Assembly (NCBI GenBank): GCA_002254565.1
Contig: NJEG01000010.1
Span: 1 to 48,102 of the forward strand
DNA from: Candidatus Altarchaeales archaeon ex4484_2
GTDB lineage: Archaea > Altiarchaeota > Altiarchaeia > IMC4 > QMZM01
Length of the DNA stretch: 48,102 nt
Direction of reading: 5' to 3'
How positions within the stretch are numbered: the stretch's first letter is position 1; every line of letters starts with the position of its first letter. This document shows, one piece after another, positions 35,144 to 43,316 of this stretch. The notes beneath the pieces are model-generated. The model was not told the DNA's origin. It saw only the letters and a program-made list of their open reading frames with translations, and did not search any database. A program made the translations under genes and the position numbers.

Positions 35144-36310
35144 ATGGATGAATACGACGTAGTTGTTGTCGGCGCCGGACCCGCTGGATCAACAGCCGCA
35201 AGATTCGCAGCAGAAAAAGCAAGAGTGCTGCTCGTAGACAAACACAGAGAGATAGGTTCCCCAAAGAGATGTGGTGAGGGACTCACACTCGACGCCTTCA
35301 GGGACCTGGATATTCCATTGGACAAAAGATTCATAAACAAAAAGATATATGGCTCAGTGGTATACGCCCCCGGTGGCGGCAAAATAGAGATAAGATATGA
35401 TGAACCAGCAGGCTACATAATAGAGAGAAAAATCTTCGATAAATTTCTGGCAGCCGAAGCCTCACGTAAAGGAGTACGGGTTTTAGCCGACGCATACGCC
35501 ACATTAAATACCGTAAACGGACGCATTATGGGAGTTAGGATACGGCACCAGGGAGAGGAAAGAGAGATTAAAGCAAAGGTAGTTATCGCCGCAGACGGTG
35601 TTGAATCCCAGATAGCTAGGCAGGCAGGCATTAATACAGCCTTAAACCCCCGGGATATAGACTCATGCTTCGAGTATGAGATGTCGGATATAAAGATTGA
35701 AGACCCGAACATGATTCATGCTTATCTGGGAAACAAGATAGCTCCTGGGGGGTATATATGGATTTTCCCGAAAGATGATGATAGGGCAAACGTTGGCGTC
35801 GGAGTCTGTGGAGGTGAGAGAGAAACAGCTAAATATTACCTTGACAGATTCATTAAATCAAGACCTGATTTAAGGGGGGGGAGCATACTTGAGGTTAATG
35901 TTGGTTGCATCCCCGTGGGAGCTTCCCTTAAGGAATTAGTCAGGGATAATCTGATGGTGGTCGGCGATGCAGCGAGACAGGTGAATCCAGTTCATGCGGG
36001 AGGAGTGCATAACGCTATGTTAGCCGGGAAACTGGCAGGCACTACTGCCGCAGAGACCATAGACTCCCAAGACCTGGGCATACTCAAGAGATATGAGCTG
36101 GGATGGAACTCATCCAAAGGCAAGCAGCTGGAGAGGATCCTGAGGATCAGGTATTTCATGAGGAAACTCGGGGACGGGGATATGGATTACCTCACCCGGG
36201 TCTGGGACGGCGGCGACCTGATCAGGGTGAGTGAGGGGGATTGGGGTGTTGCATTGAAGAAGATGGCTGAGCATCCCAGGCTCCTGAAGCTGCTTAAAAA
36301 GTTTGTATAA
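35144..36310 (+). CDS. Geranylgeranyl reductase (archaeal lipid saturation)
   Basis: This FAD enzyme reduces the double bonds of geranylgeranyl chains of archaeal ether lipids. Visible are the dinucleotide motif VVVVGAGPAGSTAARFAA (about residues 6-23), the RCGEGL segment, the PxxYxWxFP-like GGYIWIFPKDD (near residue 201), VGDAARQVNPVHAGGVHNAM (second FAD motif) and a helical C-terminus. At 388 residues it is typical. It is coupled to the ferredoxin gene upstream and begins the lipid-associated gene block. Confidence 0.93.
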   Translation: MDEYDVVVVGAGPAGSTAARFAAEKARVLLVDKHREIGSPKRCGEGLTLDAFRDLDIPLDKRFINKKIYGSVVYAPGGGKIEIRYDEPAGYIIERKIFDKFLAAEASRKGVRVLADAYATLNTVNGRIMGVRIRHQGEEREIKAKVVIAADGVESQIARQAGINTALNPRDIDSCFEYEMSDIKIEDPNMIHAYLGNKIAPGGYIWIFPKDDDRANVGVGVCGGERETAKYYLDRFIKSRPDLRGGSILEVNVGCIPVGASLKELVRDNLMVVGDAARQVNPVHAGGVHNAMLAGKLAGTTAAETIDSQDLGILKRYELGWNSSKGKQLERILRIRYFMRKLGDGDMDYLTRVWDGGDLIRVSEGDWGVALKKMAEHPRLLKLLKKFV

Positions 36311-36331
36311 CGATATAAGCAGGGGGTGATA

Positions 36332-36409
36332 ATGAGAGGGGGATACGATGTAATCATCATCGGAGCAGGATTAGCGGTTTTACTTCTATTTATTCCTCAT
36401 ATCATTTAG
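36332..36409 (+). pseudogene. Truncated start of an FAD/NAD-binding oxidoreductase
   Basis: A GGGGGTGAT site and ATG are followed by RGGYDVIIIGAGLA, the beta-alpha Rossmann opening of an FAD-dependent oxidoreductase such as phytoene desaturase. The similarity then stops abruptly and the frame closes after 25 codons. The 3' end overlaps the end of the convergent membrane-protein gene. It appears to be the left-over 5' end of a gene that once followed the geranylgeranyl reductase, cut by a deletion or insertion. Confidence 0.6.
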
Positions 36410-36821
36410 TAATAGTTCCGATTACTCCACCGCATGCACCGAGGATTATCGCTAGGAACATATAGGTCATAAACACAATCGAGAATGCTACAACAATAAT
36501 GGGTTCTCCAAGACCGATAGGTTTAACCCCAACCAACTGCCAGATTGTACCATAAGGCAATTCTATATGAAACCAGAGCAGGGAAAGATTCAGAGCAGCA
36601 GATACTGCAAGAGATATTACTCCAGTAAACGCTCCGGCGAATGTGCCATCGACTAACCCTATTTTTCCACTTTTCTTTAGAAGATATGCAGATAATGCCC
36701 CTCCAGCAATGATCCATACACAACAAATATTAAGATACTGCAGGTAGGGGAGTCCAGACAGGATACCTACCAGGATACCCATAACACCCGCAGATAGTAT
36801 CACCTTCCATGCCGCCACCAT
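36402..36821 (-). CDS. Four-helix membrane protein, unknown
   Basis: This 139-residue, glycine-rich integral membrane protein has helices near residues 6-25, 28-47, 58-80 and 108-136. No motif of a named family is recognised. I start at the ATG at 36821, preceded by AGGGTGAT; an in-frame GTG three codons upstream overlaps that site. It lies on the opposite strand inside the lipid block, divergent from a 54-residue membrane protein. Confidence 0.65.
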   Translation of the reverse strand: MVAAWKVILSAGVMGILVGILSGLPYLQYLNICCVWIIAGGALSAYLLKKSGKIGLVDGTFAGAFTGVISLAVSAALNLSLLWFHIELPYGTIWQLVGVKPIGLGEPIIVVAFSIVFMTYMFLAIILGACGGVIGTITK

Positions 36822-36912
36822 GAATATCACCCTATCAAAGATATATCTCTATTTTAGATATATATCTGATTTCTAATATATTAGCATTCCAAGAAAAATA
36901 AGGGGCGACAGA
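36822..36912. promoter_or_regulatory. Divergent AT-rich promoter with GATATAT repeats
   Basis: The gap contains repeated AGATATAT elements (about 36837-36869) arranged as AGATATATCT and TAGATATATATCT, each nearly self-complementary, plus TATA-like boxes facing both the four-helix protein and the small membrane protein. Possible operator; the regulator is unknown. Confidence 0.4.
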
Positions 36913-37077
36913 ATGGATAGATATCTGGAAATCTTGTTGGGTTTGATCTTAACCGGATTGGGCATATATGGAACATGGTTCTTCAGGGACCAAGTAGTGA
37001 CCGTGATCGAGGGATGCATTGGAATACTTTTAGTATTGACGGGTATAGCCATCATTGGGTGGGCATCATTGGAGTAA
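36913..37077 (+). CDS. Small two-helix membrane protein (54 residues), unknown
   Basis: The frame encodes MDRYLEILLGLILTGLGIYG, a short charged loop (FFRDQ), and a second helix (IEGCIGILLVLTGIAIIGWAS). The two-helix hairpin composition and a GGGGCG purine run before the ATG support a real gene. It starts the forward-strand series leading into the UbiA and Tes-like genes, 22 nt upstream of UbiA. No family recognised. Confidence 0.55.
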   Translation: MDRYLEILLGLILTGLGIYGTWFFRDQVVTVIEGCIGILLVLTGIAIIGWASLE

Positions 37078-37099
37078 TAGTTGATAGGTTGGAATAACA

Positions 37100-37954
37100 A
37101 TGTTGGAGAAATATTTAAAACTAATTAGGGTAAAGAACGGCATACTATTCATCGTAGCTATTATACTGGGGGGGTATGTATACGAAATCGAACTGATGAA
37201 GATTTCGATAATCTCATTACTATATTTTTGTGCTTTATCTCAAGTAAATGTTTTCAACGACGTCTTTGATATCCAAACTGACAGAATAAACAGGTCAAAT
37301 AGACCTCTATCCTCAGGGAAAGTTTCATTAATAAATGCAAAAAGATTGGGTATGCTCCTCACCATCGGGTTTGTTTTATTCAGCTCGTTCTTGGGGATGG
37401 AGTATATGATACTAGCAATATTGGTAACAATACTGAACCGCCTATATACCTCGATAATGAAACCAAGGGTATTTATGGGGAATATATATGTTTCACTCAT
37501 GTTAGCATCACTCTTTGTTCTATATGCAATCCTCTCTGTTGAAAAACCAATCGTCGGATATTATCTTTGCGTTGGGACCTTTCTGTTGATGATTGCAAGA
37601 GAGATATTAAAAGATGTTGAGGATATTGATGGCGATAAGATGGTGGGGATGAAGACATTGCCAATTGTTTTCGGAAAAGATAATGCTATTTTTGTTTCCA
37701 TCATACCCCTAGTAAATTTGGGGATGGTGACAGCATTTTTCACGTATCTTGCATATCCAGGTGGCGTTAATACTACATCCCTATCCCAGTTTATCTTATT
37801 TGGTCTGTTTTGTTTACTCTGCGTTTCCTTTACATATCTCAGATATTACACGGAGAGAAGACAGAGGCATATATCAATGCTCTCACTCTCCATGAAGATT
37901 CTCGCTATACCCCTGATGGTCATTACACCACTATTCAAGATTTTTAGTTTTTGA
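37100..37954 (+). CDS. UbiA-family prenyltransferase (DGGGP-synthase-like)
   Basis: UbiA enzymes are integral membrane prenyltransferases. The first Asp-rich motif NVFNDVFDIQTDRINRSNRP (near residues 51-70) and the second DVEDIDGDKMVGMKTLP (near residues 173-189) are present, with about eight hydrophobic helices in 284 residues. The DRINRxxRPLSSG pattern is like digeranylgeranylglyceryl-phosphate synthase, which adds the second prenyl chain to archaeal ether lipids, though other acceptors are possible. Its position next to geranylgeranyl reductase and a Tes-like enzyme supports a lipid role. Confidence 0.85.
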   Translation: MLEKYLKLIRVKNGILFIVAIILGGYVYEIELMKISIISLLYFCALSQVNVFNDVFDIQTDRINRSNRPLSSGKVSLINAKRLGMLLTIGFVLFSSFLGMEYMILAILVTILNRLYTSIMKPRVFMGNIYVSLMLASLFVLYAILSVEKPIVGYYLCVGTFLLMIAREILKDVEDIDGDKMVGMKTLPIVFGKDNAIFVSIIPLVNLGMVTAFFTYLAYPGGVNTTSLSQFILFGLFCLLCVSFTYLRYYTERRQRHISMLSLSMKILAIPLMVITPLFKIFSF

Positions 37955-37966
37955 GGTTAGACAGAG

Positions 37967-39463
37967 ATGACAAAAATAGTCCATGAAACAAAAAGCATCT
38001 GTCCGGAATGCCTGAAGGTTATTGATGCAGAATTACTTGAAGAAGATGGACAGATAAAGATTAGGAAAACATGTGAAGAGCACGGCGAATTTGAGGAGAT
38101 TTACTGGAGCAACATAGAGCACTATAAATGGGTAATGAAGTTTCAGGACGATGGTGAAGGAATAAGCAATCCAGGAACTAAAAAGACGGAAAAGGGATGT
38201 CCATATGATTGTGGTTTATGTGAGGAACATAAAAGTCACACAGTTCTGGGTCTCGTGGATGTGACCAATCGCTGTAATCTGCGATGCCCGGTATGCTTCG
38301 CAAATGCTGCTTCTGTCGGCTATGTCTACGAACCGACGAAAGAGCAGATAAAAGAGATGCTACAGAATTTAAGAAATAATAAACCGGTTCCCTGTTACTC
38401 ATTTCAGTTCGCCGGTGGTGAGCCAACAATGAGGGATGATCTTCCGGAGTTGGTGAAAATAGGCAAGGAACTCGGTTTTCTATTCATCATGGTGGATACA
38501 AATGGAATTAGAATTGCTGAGGATGGAAAATATCTAAAGGCATTAAAAGATGCCGGCTTAGACTCCTTTTATCTGCAGTTTGATGGTTTGGATGACGAAA
38601 TTTATAAAAAATTACGCGGAAGAAAACTCCTGGAAACAAAGATCGAGGCGATAGAGAACTGCCGCGAGATCGGTCTAAAAAATGTTGTATTGGTTGTTAC
38701 ATTGGTTAAGGGGGTAAATGATGATCAGCTGGGGGATATAATAAAATTTGCCGTGGAGAATTCTGACATAATAACGTCTGTGAATGTTCAACCGATTTCA
38801 TTCAGCGGTAGAGTAAGTGATGTGGAGAGGAAAAAGGGCAGGATAACAACCTATGACTTCATCGACCTCTTGGAAAAACAAACCAACGGAAAGATAAAGG
38901 CAAAATACTTCTATCCAATACCCGCCACGGTTCCGATTTCCAGATTTATTGAGGCGGAGACCCGCGAACCAAGCACTAAACTTAGCACCCACCCCTGTTG
39001 TGGTGTCGCTACTTATATAATTACTGATGACGATGGCAGCTATACTCCGATAAATGAACTCGTGGATGTTGATAAATTTCTGAGCATACTTCAGAAGGGT
39101 TACTCCAAAACTACAAAGCTTGAGATCACTGCCCACATACTTAGAGATGCAATAAAGAATATTCATGATTCAGGGCGTAGAAAATTGATACAACAGTTCC
39201 TTAGGGAGGGAACATTCGATGCTGCAGCCGCTTTCCATAAAAATGCAATAATGATTGGATGCATGCACTTCCAGGATCCATGGAATTTTGATTTAGAAAG
39301 GGTGCAGAGGTGTGTGATTCATTATTCATTGCCCGATGGCAGATTGCTCCCATTCTGTCCCTACAATAACCTGCATAGAGGGGCATTGGAGAATAAATTC
39401 TCGGTTCCGTTGAGGGAATGGGGGAGCAATCATGGGGGTCTGCCCATCTCGGCATATTGTTAG
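37967..39463 (+). CDS. tes: Radical SAM protein of the tetraether synthase (Tes / MJ0619-like) family
   Basis: Tes joins two archaeol-type lipid tails carbon to carbon to give membrane-spanning tetraethers. The family's domain order is visible: an N-terminal zinc/Fe-S-like region with C12, C15 and C36; a KGCPYDCGLC motif (C78, C82, C85); the radical SAM CNLRCPVC (C103, C107, C110); a GGEPT SAM-binding segment; then C-terminal cysteines in HPCCGVATY, IGCMHFQDPWNFDLERVQRC and LPFCPYNNL. At 498 residues it fits the family. It follows UbiA by 12 nt. The reaction product is inferred from family membership. Confidence 0.88.
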   Translation: MTKIVHETKSICPECLKVIDAELLEEDGQIKIRKTCEEHGEFEEIYWSNIEHYKWVMKFQDDGEGISNPGTKKTEKGCPYDCGLCEEHKSHTVLGLVDVTNRCNLRCPVCFANAASVGYVYEPTKEQIKEMLQNLRNNKPVPCYSFQFAGGEPTMRDDLPELVKIGKELGFLFIMVDTNGIRIAEDGKYLKALKDAGLDSFYLQFDGLDDEIYKKLRGRKLLETKIEAIENCREIGLKNVVLVVTLVKGVNDDQLGDIIKFAVENSDIITSVNVQPISFSGRVSDVERKKGRITTYDFIDLLEKQTNGKIKAKYFYPIPATVPISRFIEAETREPSTKLSTHPCCGVATYIITDDDGSYTPINELVDVDKFLSILQKGYSKTTKLEITAHILRDAIKNIHDSGRRKLIQQFLREGTFDAAAAFHKNAIMIGCMHFQDPWNFDLERVQRCVIHYSLPDGRLLPFCPYNNLHRGALENKFSVPLREWGSNHGGLPISAYC

Positions 39464-39479
39464 ATGCAATAGAGAGATA

Positions 39480-40514
39480 ATGAGCACAATAACAAAACGC
39501 AAGGCCGGATCCTTCAGTATCTTCCTAGGTTTTGCCATGGTCTTTTACATCATCCGGCAGGCTGGATTTGGTAACATACACCAGATATTAACACACCTCA
39601 CTCCAGGCTATATCCTTATGGCTTTGGTTATAGATCAACTCATAATTGGATTGGGCGCAGTTAGATGGATGAACTTCATTAACTCTGCCAATGTCAAGGT
39701 TAAATTTAGAGACATCTATCTGATTCACTTGATTGGTTTGGCTGTGAATAATGTCACCCCCGTCGCCCGGTTGGGTGGAGAGCCAGTTAAATTATACCTC
39801 CTGAACAAATATACAAAAATCAGAAAATCCATCGGATCTGCAACCATAATTGCAAGTGGCTTTTTTGATCTGGGGAGCTTCCTTCTCCTCAACATTATCG
39901 CAATCTTGCTTCTTTATTTTAATTTACAACTGCCTTTAGACTTTGCTTATCCCCTGCTCTTCTTTGTCGTCGTTTTCTCTACTTTATTCCTGTCATTAGT
40001 ACATATCTCAATCAAAGAGAATGAATCATTGTTCATCACTCACTGGCTCATATCCAGACTTAAAAAAATCAAGCTGCTGCATGAAGGATTGGAAAAATGG
40101 AGGGAGAGGATAGATGAGGGAGTTAAGCGATACGTCACTACCGTAAGGATGAGTCTTGGCTCTACATTACTCCTAAATTTATTTATTACTGTCACAGTTA
40201 GGGTTTTAGAGGTGTTACGGGTTTATATGATTGTTCTAGCAGTTAATGAATACATAGACATTATGTGGATCATAGTAGCACTAGCATTTTTAATTGCGGC
40301 GGGTTTAATACCCTCACCACCAGGAGGTTTCGGTGTGGTGGAGCCAACAATGACCGCAGTATTTCTATTGGGGGGATTAGCATTGAGTTCAGCCATAACT
40401 ATTGTTTTGATCGATAGATTACTTACTATAGGGGTCACTTCACTCATGGGCTTTGGTTGTGTTCATTTTCTGGGTGTGCAATCAGAGATAACAAAATATC
40501 AGGTTGGTCAATAG
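39480..40514 (+). CDS. Flippase-like integral membrane protein (UPF0104/AglD-C-terminal type)
   Basis: This 344-residue protein has about eight membrane helices and the lysylphosphatidylglycerol-synthase-TM-like pattern GYILMALVIDQLIIGLGAVRW, NNVTPVARLGGEPVKLYLL and IPSPPGGFGVVEPTMTAVFLLGG. Members are thought to flip or help transfer lipid-linked molecules. I start at the ATG at 39480, after GAGAGAT; the upstream in-frame start lies inside tes. It is 16 nt after tes. A lipid-linked glycan or modified lipid may be its cargo, given the GT2 gene downstream. Confidence 0.82.
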   Translation: MSTITKRKAGSFSIFLGFAMVFYIIRQAGFGNIHQILTHLTPGYILMALVIDQLIIGLGAVRWMNFINSANVKVKFRDIYLIHLIGLAVNNVTPVARLGGEPVKLYLLNKYTKIRKSIGSATIIASGFFDLGSFLLLNIIAILLLYFNLQLPLDFAYPLLFFVVVFSTLFLSLVHISIKENESLFITHWLISRLKKIKLLHEGLEKWRERIDEGVKRYVTTVRMSLGSTLLLNLFITVTVRVLEVLRVYMIVLAVNEYIDIMWIIVALAFLIAAGLIPSPPGGFGVVEPTMTAVFLLGGLALSSAITIVLIDRLLTIGVTSLMGFGCVHFLGVQSEITKYQVGQ

Positions 40515-40522
40515 GTGTTAAA

Positions 40523-41844
40523 ATGAGGGATTATGACGTCATTGTGATAGGCGCGGGAATCAGCGGTTTATTATCTGCTTTAACACTGTCAAAGGAGGGG
40601 AAAAGAGTCTTGATTCTAGAAAAAGAGGGTTATGTTGGTGCTGTCTGCAGATCCTATGAGGTTAACGGTTACAGGGTAGATACCGGGCCACACGCAATAA
40701 CGAGACTTGAAAGTGGACCACTACGGGAGTTAATGAAAAAATACTTTGATGTTGTTCCAAAGTTTATTCCCTTTGGAACATATTATGTGCGAGTTGACAA
40801 CAGAGTGAAGGCATTTCTATGGAACATCAAGGATTGGTTAATGTTCGATCTAATCCCTATGAAGGATAGATTACTGTTAATGAAATCGCTATTTGATACC
40901 CCGTATATGCTGAATACGGGTAAGGATCTATCGACTGTTTCGATAAACGATATACTTCCATGTGATGTCTCAATTACAACCAGGAGGTTTTTAGACTGGC
41001 TCTCTTACTTTATGGTCGGCACGTCTATGGAAAATGCCCCAATATCAAGATTCATAGATAATAAAGATCATAGACCAAGTTCAATACACTATGTGGGAAG
41101 ATTATACAATCCACTTATCACAGAGGGTGCTAGAGACCAAGGATACCCTAAAGGCGGGCTTCAATCCATAGTTGATTCCATCATGAATTCCTTTCCCAAG
41201 AACATGATTGAAATCAAAACAAATGAGGAGGTATTAAAGATCCAATGCAACGAGAGAATATATGGGGTAGTTACCAGAGAGGACAGTTATGATTGCAATA
41301 CAATAATTTACTCTGGATTTGCCTCGAATCTGCCTAATCTGATTGATAATCTACCGAGAGAATACGTTAAAAATCTAAAATCCATCAGGAAGGTTAATTC
41401 CCTAACCATCTGGCTCGGTTTAACTAAAAGGATTTTTAAGAATCACGGCTCTGAGATGTGGATCAACTCAGAGCCCTATGCCTGGGTTGTTCCAACATCC
41501 AACTACGATCCAAGATTGGTTCCTAAGGGGAAAACAGTTGGTGGGTTTCGCGTTCATATTACCTGAAAAATACGATTTGGGGGGAAATGAAGAAAAAGGC
41601 TTTGATTGCAATCTTTGACACAGTCTCCGAGATTGAAAAATACATCGATATGATCCACTATCATGAGCTGATTCCGGAAAAGGCATCATGGAGTATTAAC
41701 CCTGGCTTCGGGGATGTGAAAACTCCGATAAAAAATCTATACTGTGTTGGAACGGATGCAGAGAATAGAAGTGCCGGTGTGATCAGGGCAGCATATTCTG
41801 TTCTAAGGTGTCTGGAAATTATGAAATCCGATAGATTTTTATAA
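40523..41844 (+). pseudogene. CrtI/phytoene-desaturase-like oxidoreductase broken by two frameshifts
   Basis: The ATG at 40523 opens with the FAD motif YDVIVIGAGISGLLSALTLSK, and the frame runs to about 41535. One base later the homology continues in the next frame (QLVGFAFILPEKYDLGGN), and about 60 nt on it shifts again to EKALIAIFDTVSEIEKYIDM through NLYCVGTDAENRSAGVIRAAYSVLR, the C-terminal FAD motif, ending at 41844. Both shifts are in purine runs, so sequencing error cannot be excluded. Repaired length is about 440 residues. CrtI-like enzymes desaturate or saturate isoprenoid chains. Confidence 0.8.
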
Positions 41845-41846
41845 AA

Positions 41847-41966
41847 ATGCAAGTTTCGATTCAAACAAAAAATCTCGTAAAGAGGTTTGGGGACTTTACT
41901 ACGGTAGACCACATTAATCTAAAGATAAATTTTGCTGATACTTTTGATTATTTTACTGTTATTTAA
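41847..41966 (+). pseudogene. Truncated ABC transporter ATPase (N-terminal 39 residues only)
   Basis: MQVSIQTKNLVKRFGDFTT, followed by VDHINLKI, is the standard beginning of a DrrA/CcmA-type ABC ATPase just before the Walker A motif. The frame then loses similarity and stops at 41966. The rest of the ATPase and its partner permease are missing. The PadR gene that follows is the kind usually found with such transporters, so it may be an orphan of a deleted operon. Confidence 0.75.
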
Positions 41967-42008
41967 TAAACGAAACAGGATTTTAAGATTAATTAAGAGG
42001 TGATCAAA

Positions 42009-42344
42009 TTGAGAAAAAAGAAAACAGATAAAGGTGATGAATTAAAGATATCGAAGAAGTGGATTAAAAGTTTTACGGAGCTTTATGTTCTATTATTTTT
42101 TAAGGCGAATCCGGATTCATCAGGGTATGATATCTGCAAATTTGTTGAGTTGGAGTATGGATTCAAGATTTCCTACTCCAAGATATATCCTTTGCTGAGT
42201 GAACTTGAAAAGAAGGAGGTTATATCTGTAAAAGAAGACGCCAGCAAATATCCTCCAAAGAATATCTATAGATTAACATCTGAGGGAGAGAGAAGGATAG
42301 GGGAATACAAAGAAGTGTTCATGAAATTCCTGGAGGGGTTTTAG
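42009..42344 (+). CDS. PadR-family transcriptional regulator
   Basis: The winged helix reads FTELYVLLFFKANPDSSGYDICKFVELEYGFKISYSKIYPLLSELEKKEVISV, with the PadR-type YPLLSELE motif, and RLTSEGERR near the end. PadR proteins are dimeric repressors often linked to membrane or efflux genes. The likely start is a TTG at 42009 (111 residues), 6 nt after GAGGTG; a GTG at 42000 overlaps that site. It lies one base upstream of the GT2 gene and may control the lipid block. Confidence 0.82.
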   Translation: MRKKKTDKGDELKISKKWIKSFTELYVLLFFKANPDSSGYDICKFVELEYGFKISYSKIYPLLSELEKKEVISVKEDASKYPPKNIYRLTSEGERRIGEYKEVFMKFLEGF

Positions 42345-42345
42345 A

Positions 42346-43305
42346 ATGGATATCTCAGTGATCATCCCGACACTAAATGAGGGAAAAAACATTGAGGACT
42401 GCCTTAAAGCGATTCGTTCACAGGATACCCTGGCAGAATATGAGATTATTGTCTGTGATGCGAGAAGCGGGGATAATACAGTAGCTATAGCTGAAAAGTA
42501 CGCAGACGAAATTGTTTTATCTGACACGAGAAGCATAGGCATCCAGAGAAATCTTGGCGCAGAACATGCGAAAGGAAATTATCTCGTCTTTGTAGATGCC
42601 GATACAATCCTCCCAAAAAATTATCTGGGGAAGGTCATGGAGAAATTCAGAGATGACCCTGAATTAATCGGTTTCAGCACACAATTCAGGTTCCTGAAGA
42701 GAGAGGAAAAATTAGTTTTCGCTGAAAGGATCACAAATTCATATCTTGAGTTCAGGAGCAGGATGGGATACGCGATTTTATTGGGTTTCAGCACATGCGT
42801 GAGAAAAAAAGTCTTTAAGTCCCTCAAGGGGTTCAGGGATGTTCCCTTGGAGGATGGAGAATTCGGTTTTCGCATGAGGAAAACAGGGAAGACATCATTT
42901 TTCACGGATTTCTATGTTATCACATCCTCAAGGAGGCTGGAGGAGATGGGTTTACTGGGGACGTTGAGATACTATCTCGAAATGGATCTTACAACCAGGA
43001 ATGCGAGAATAGGGAAACTATTAATCTATAATGAATATGTTCCCTGCAGGGTAGACAACAAAATGCTGCAAAAGGAGTTCGCAAGAATCTTTAGCCCGAA
43101 CCGGCCTGCGATGGATATATCCATCAGGGATTACATCAAAAGCAAGGGCGGTGAGTTGTTGGGGTTGTATAAGGCGACACATGAGCAATTTACAGACAGA
43201 ATCACGGAGCTTTCGGAATCGATAGCTGAACTAAAGCTGATTCCCAAGGTTGATAGGATAGATGTTGACAGAGCTATTAAGATGATTAAAGAGAGGGGGA
43301 AGTAG
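42346..43305 (+). CDS. Family 2 glycosyltransferase
   Basis: The GT-A fold is clear: ISVIIPTLNEGKNIEDCLKAIRSQ at the start, CDARSGDNT, the DxD-like VFVDADTILP (near residue 85) and LEDGEFGFRMRKTGK as the acceptor-side acidic motif. After about residue 225 there is a C-terminal extension that is mostly helical and charged, with no membrane helix. GT2 enzymes use nucleotide or polyprenyl sugars. Being two bases after PadR and in line with the lipid genes, it could glycosylate a lipid head group; that is inference. Confidence 0.85.
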   Translation: MDISVIIPTLNEGKNIEDCLKAIRSQDTLAEYEIIVCDARSGDNTVAIAEKYADEIVLSDTRSIGIQRNLGAEHAKGNYLVFVDADTILPKNYLGKVMEKFRDDPELIGFSTQFRFLKREEKLVFAERITNSYLEFRSRMGYAILLGFSTCVRKKVFKSLKGFRDVPLEDGEFGFRMRKTGKTSFFTDFYVITSSRRLEEMGLLGTLRYYLEMDLTTRNARIGKLLIYNEYVPCRVDNKMLQKEFARIFSPNRPAMDISIRDYIKSKGGELLGLYKATHEQFTDRITELSESIAELKLIPKVDRIDVDRAIKMIKERGK

Positions 43306-43316
43306 GGTCTCCTGCA

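Noticed and set aside
41520-41600. Programmed frameshifting in the CrtI-like gene
   Set aside because: Two shifts in the same direction within 70 nt, with no slippery heptamer plus structure that I can see; mutation or base-calling error is simpler.
34070-41966. The MacB-like permease and the ABC ATPase fragment as parts of one split transporter
   Set aside because: The permease type pairs with LolD-like ATPases, while the ATPase start is DrrA-like, so they are unlikely partners.
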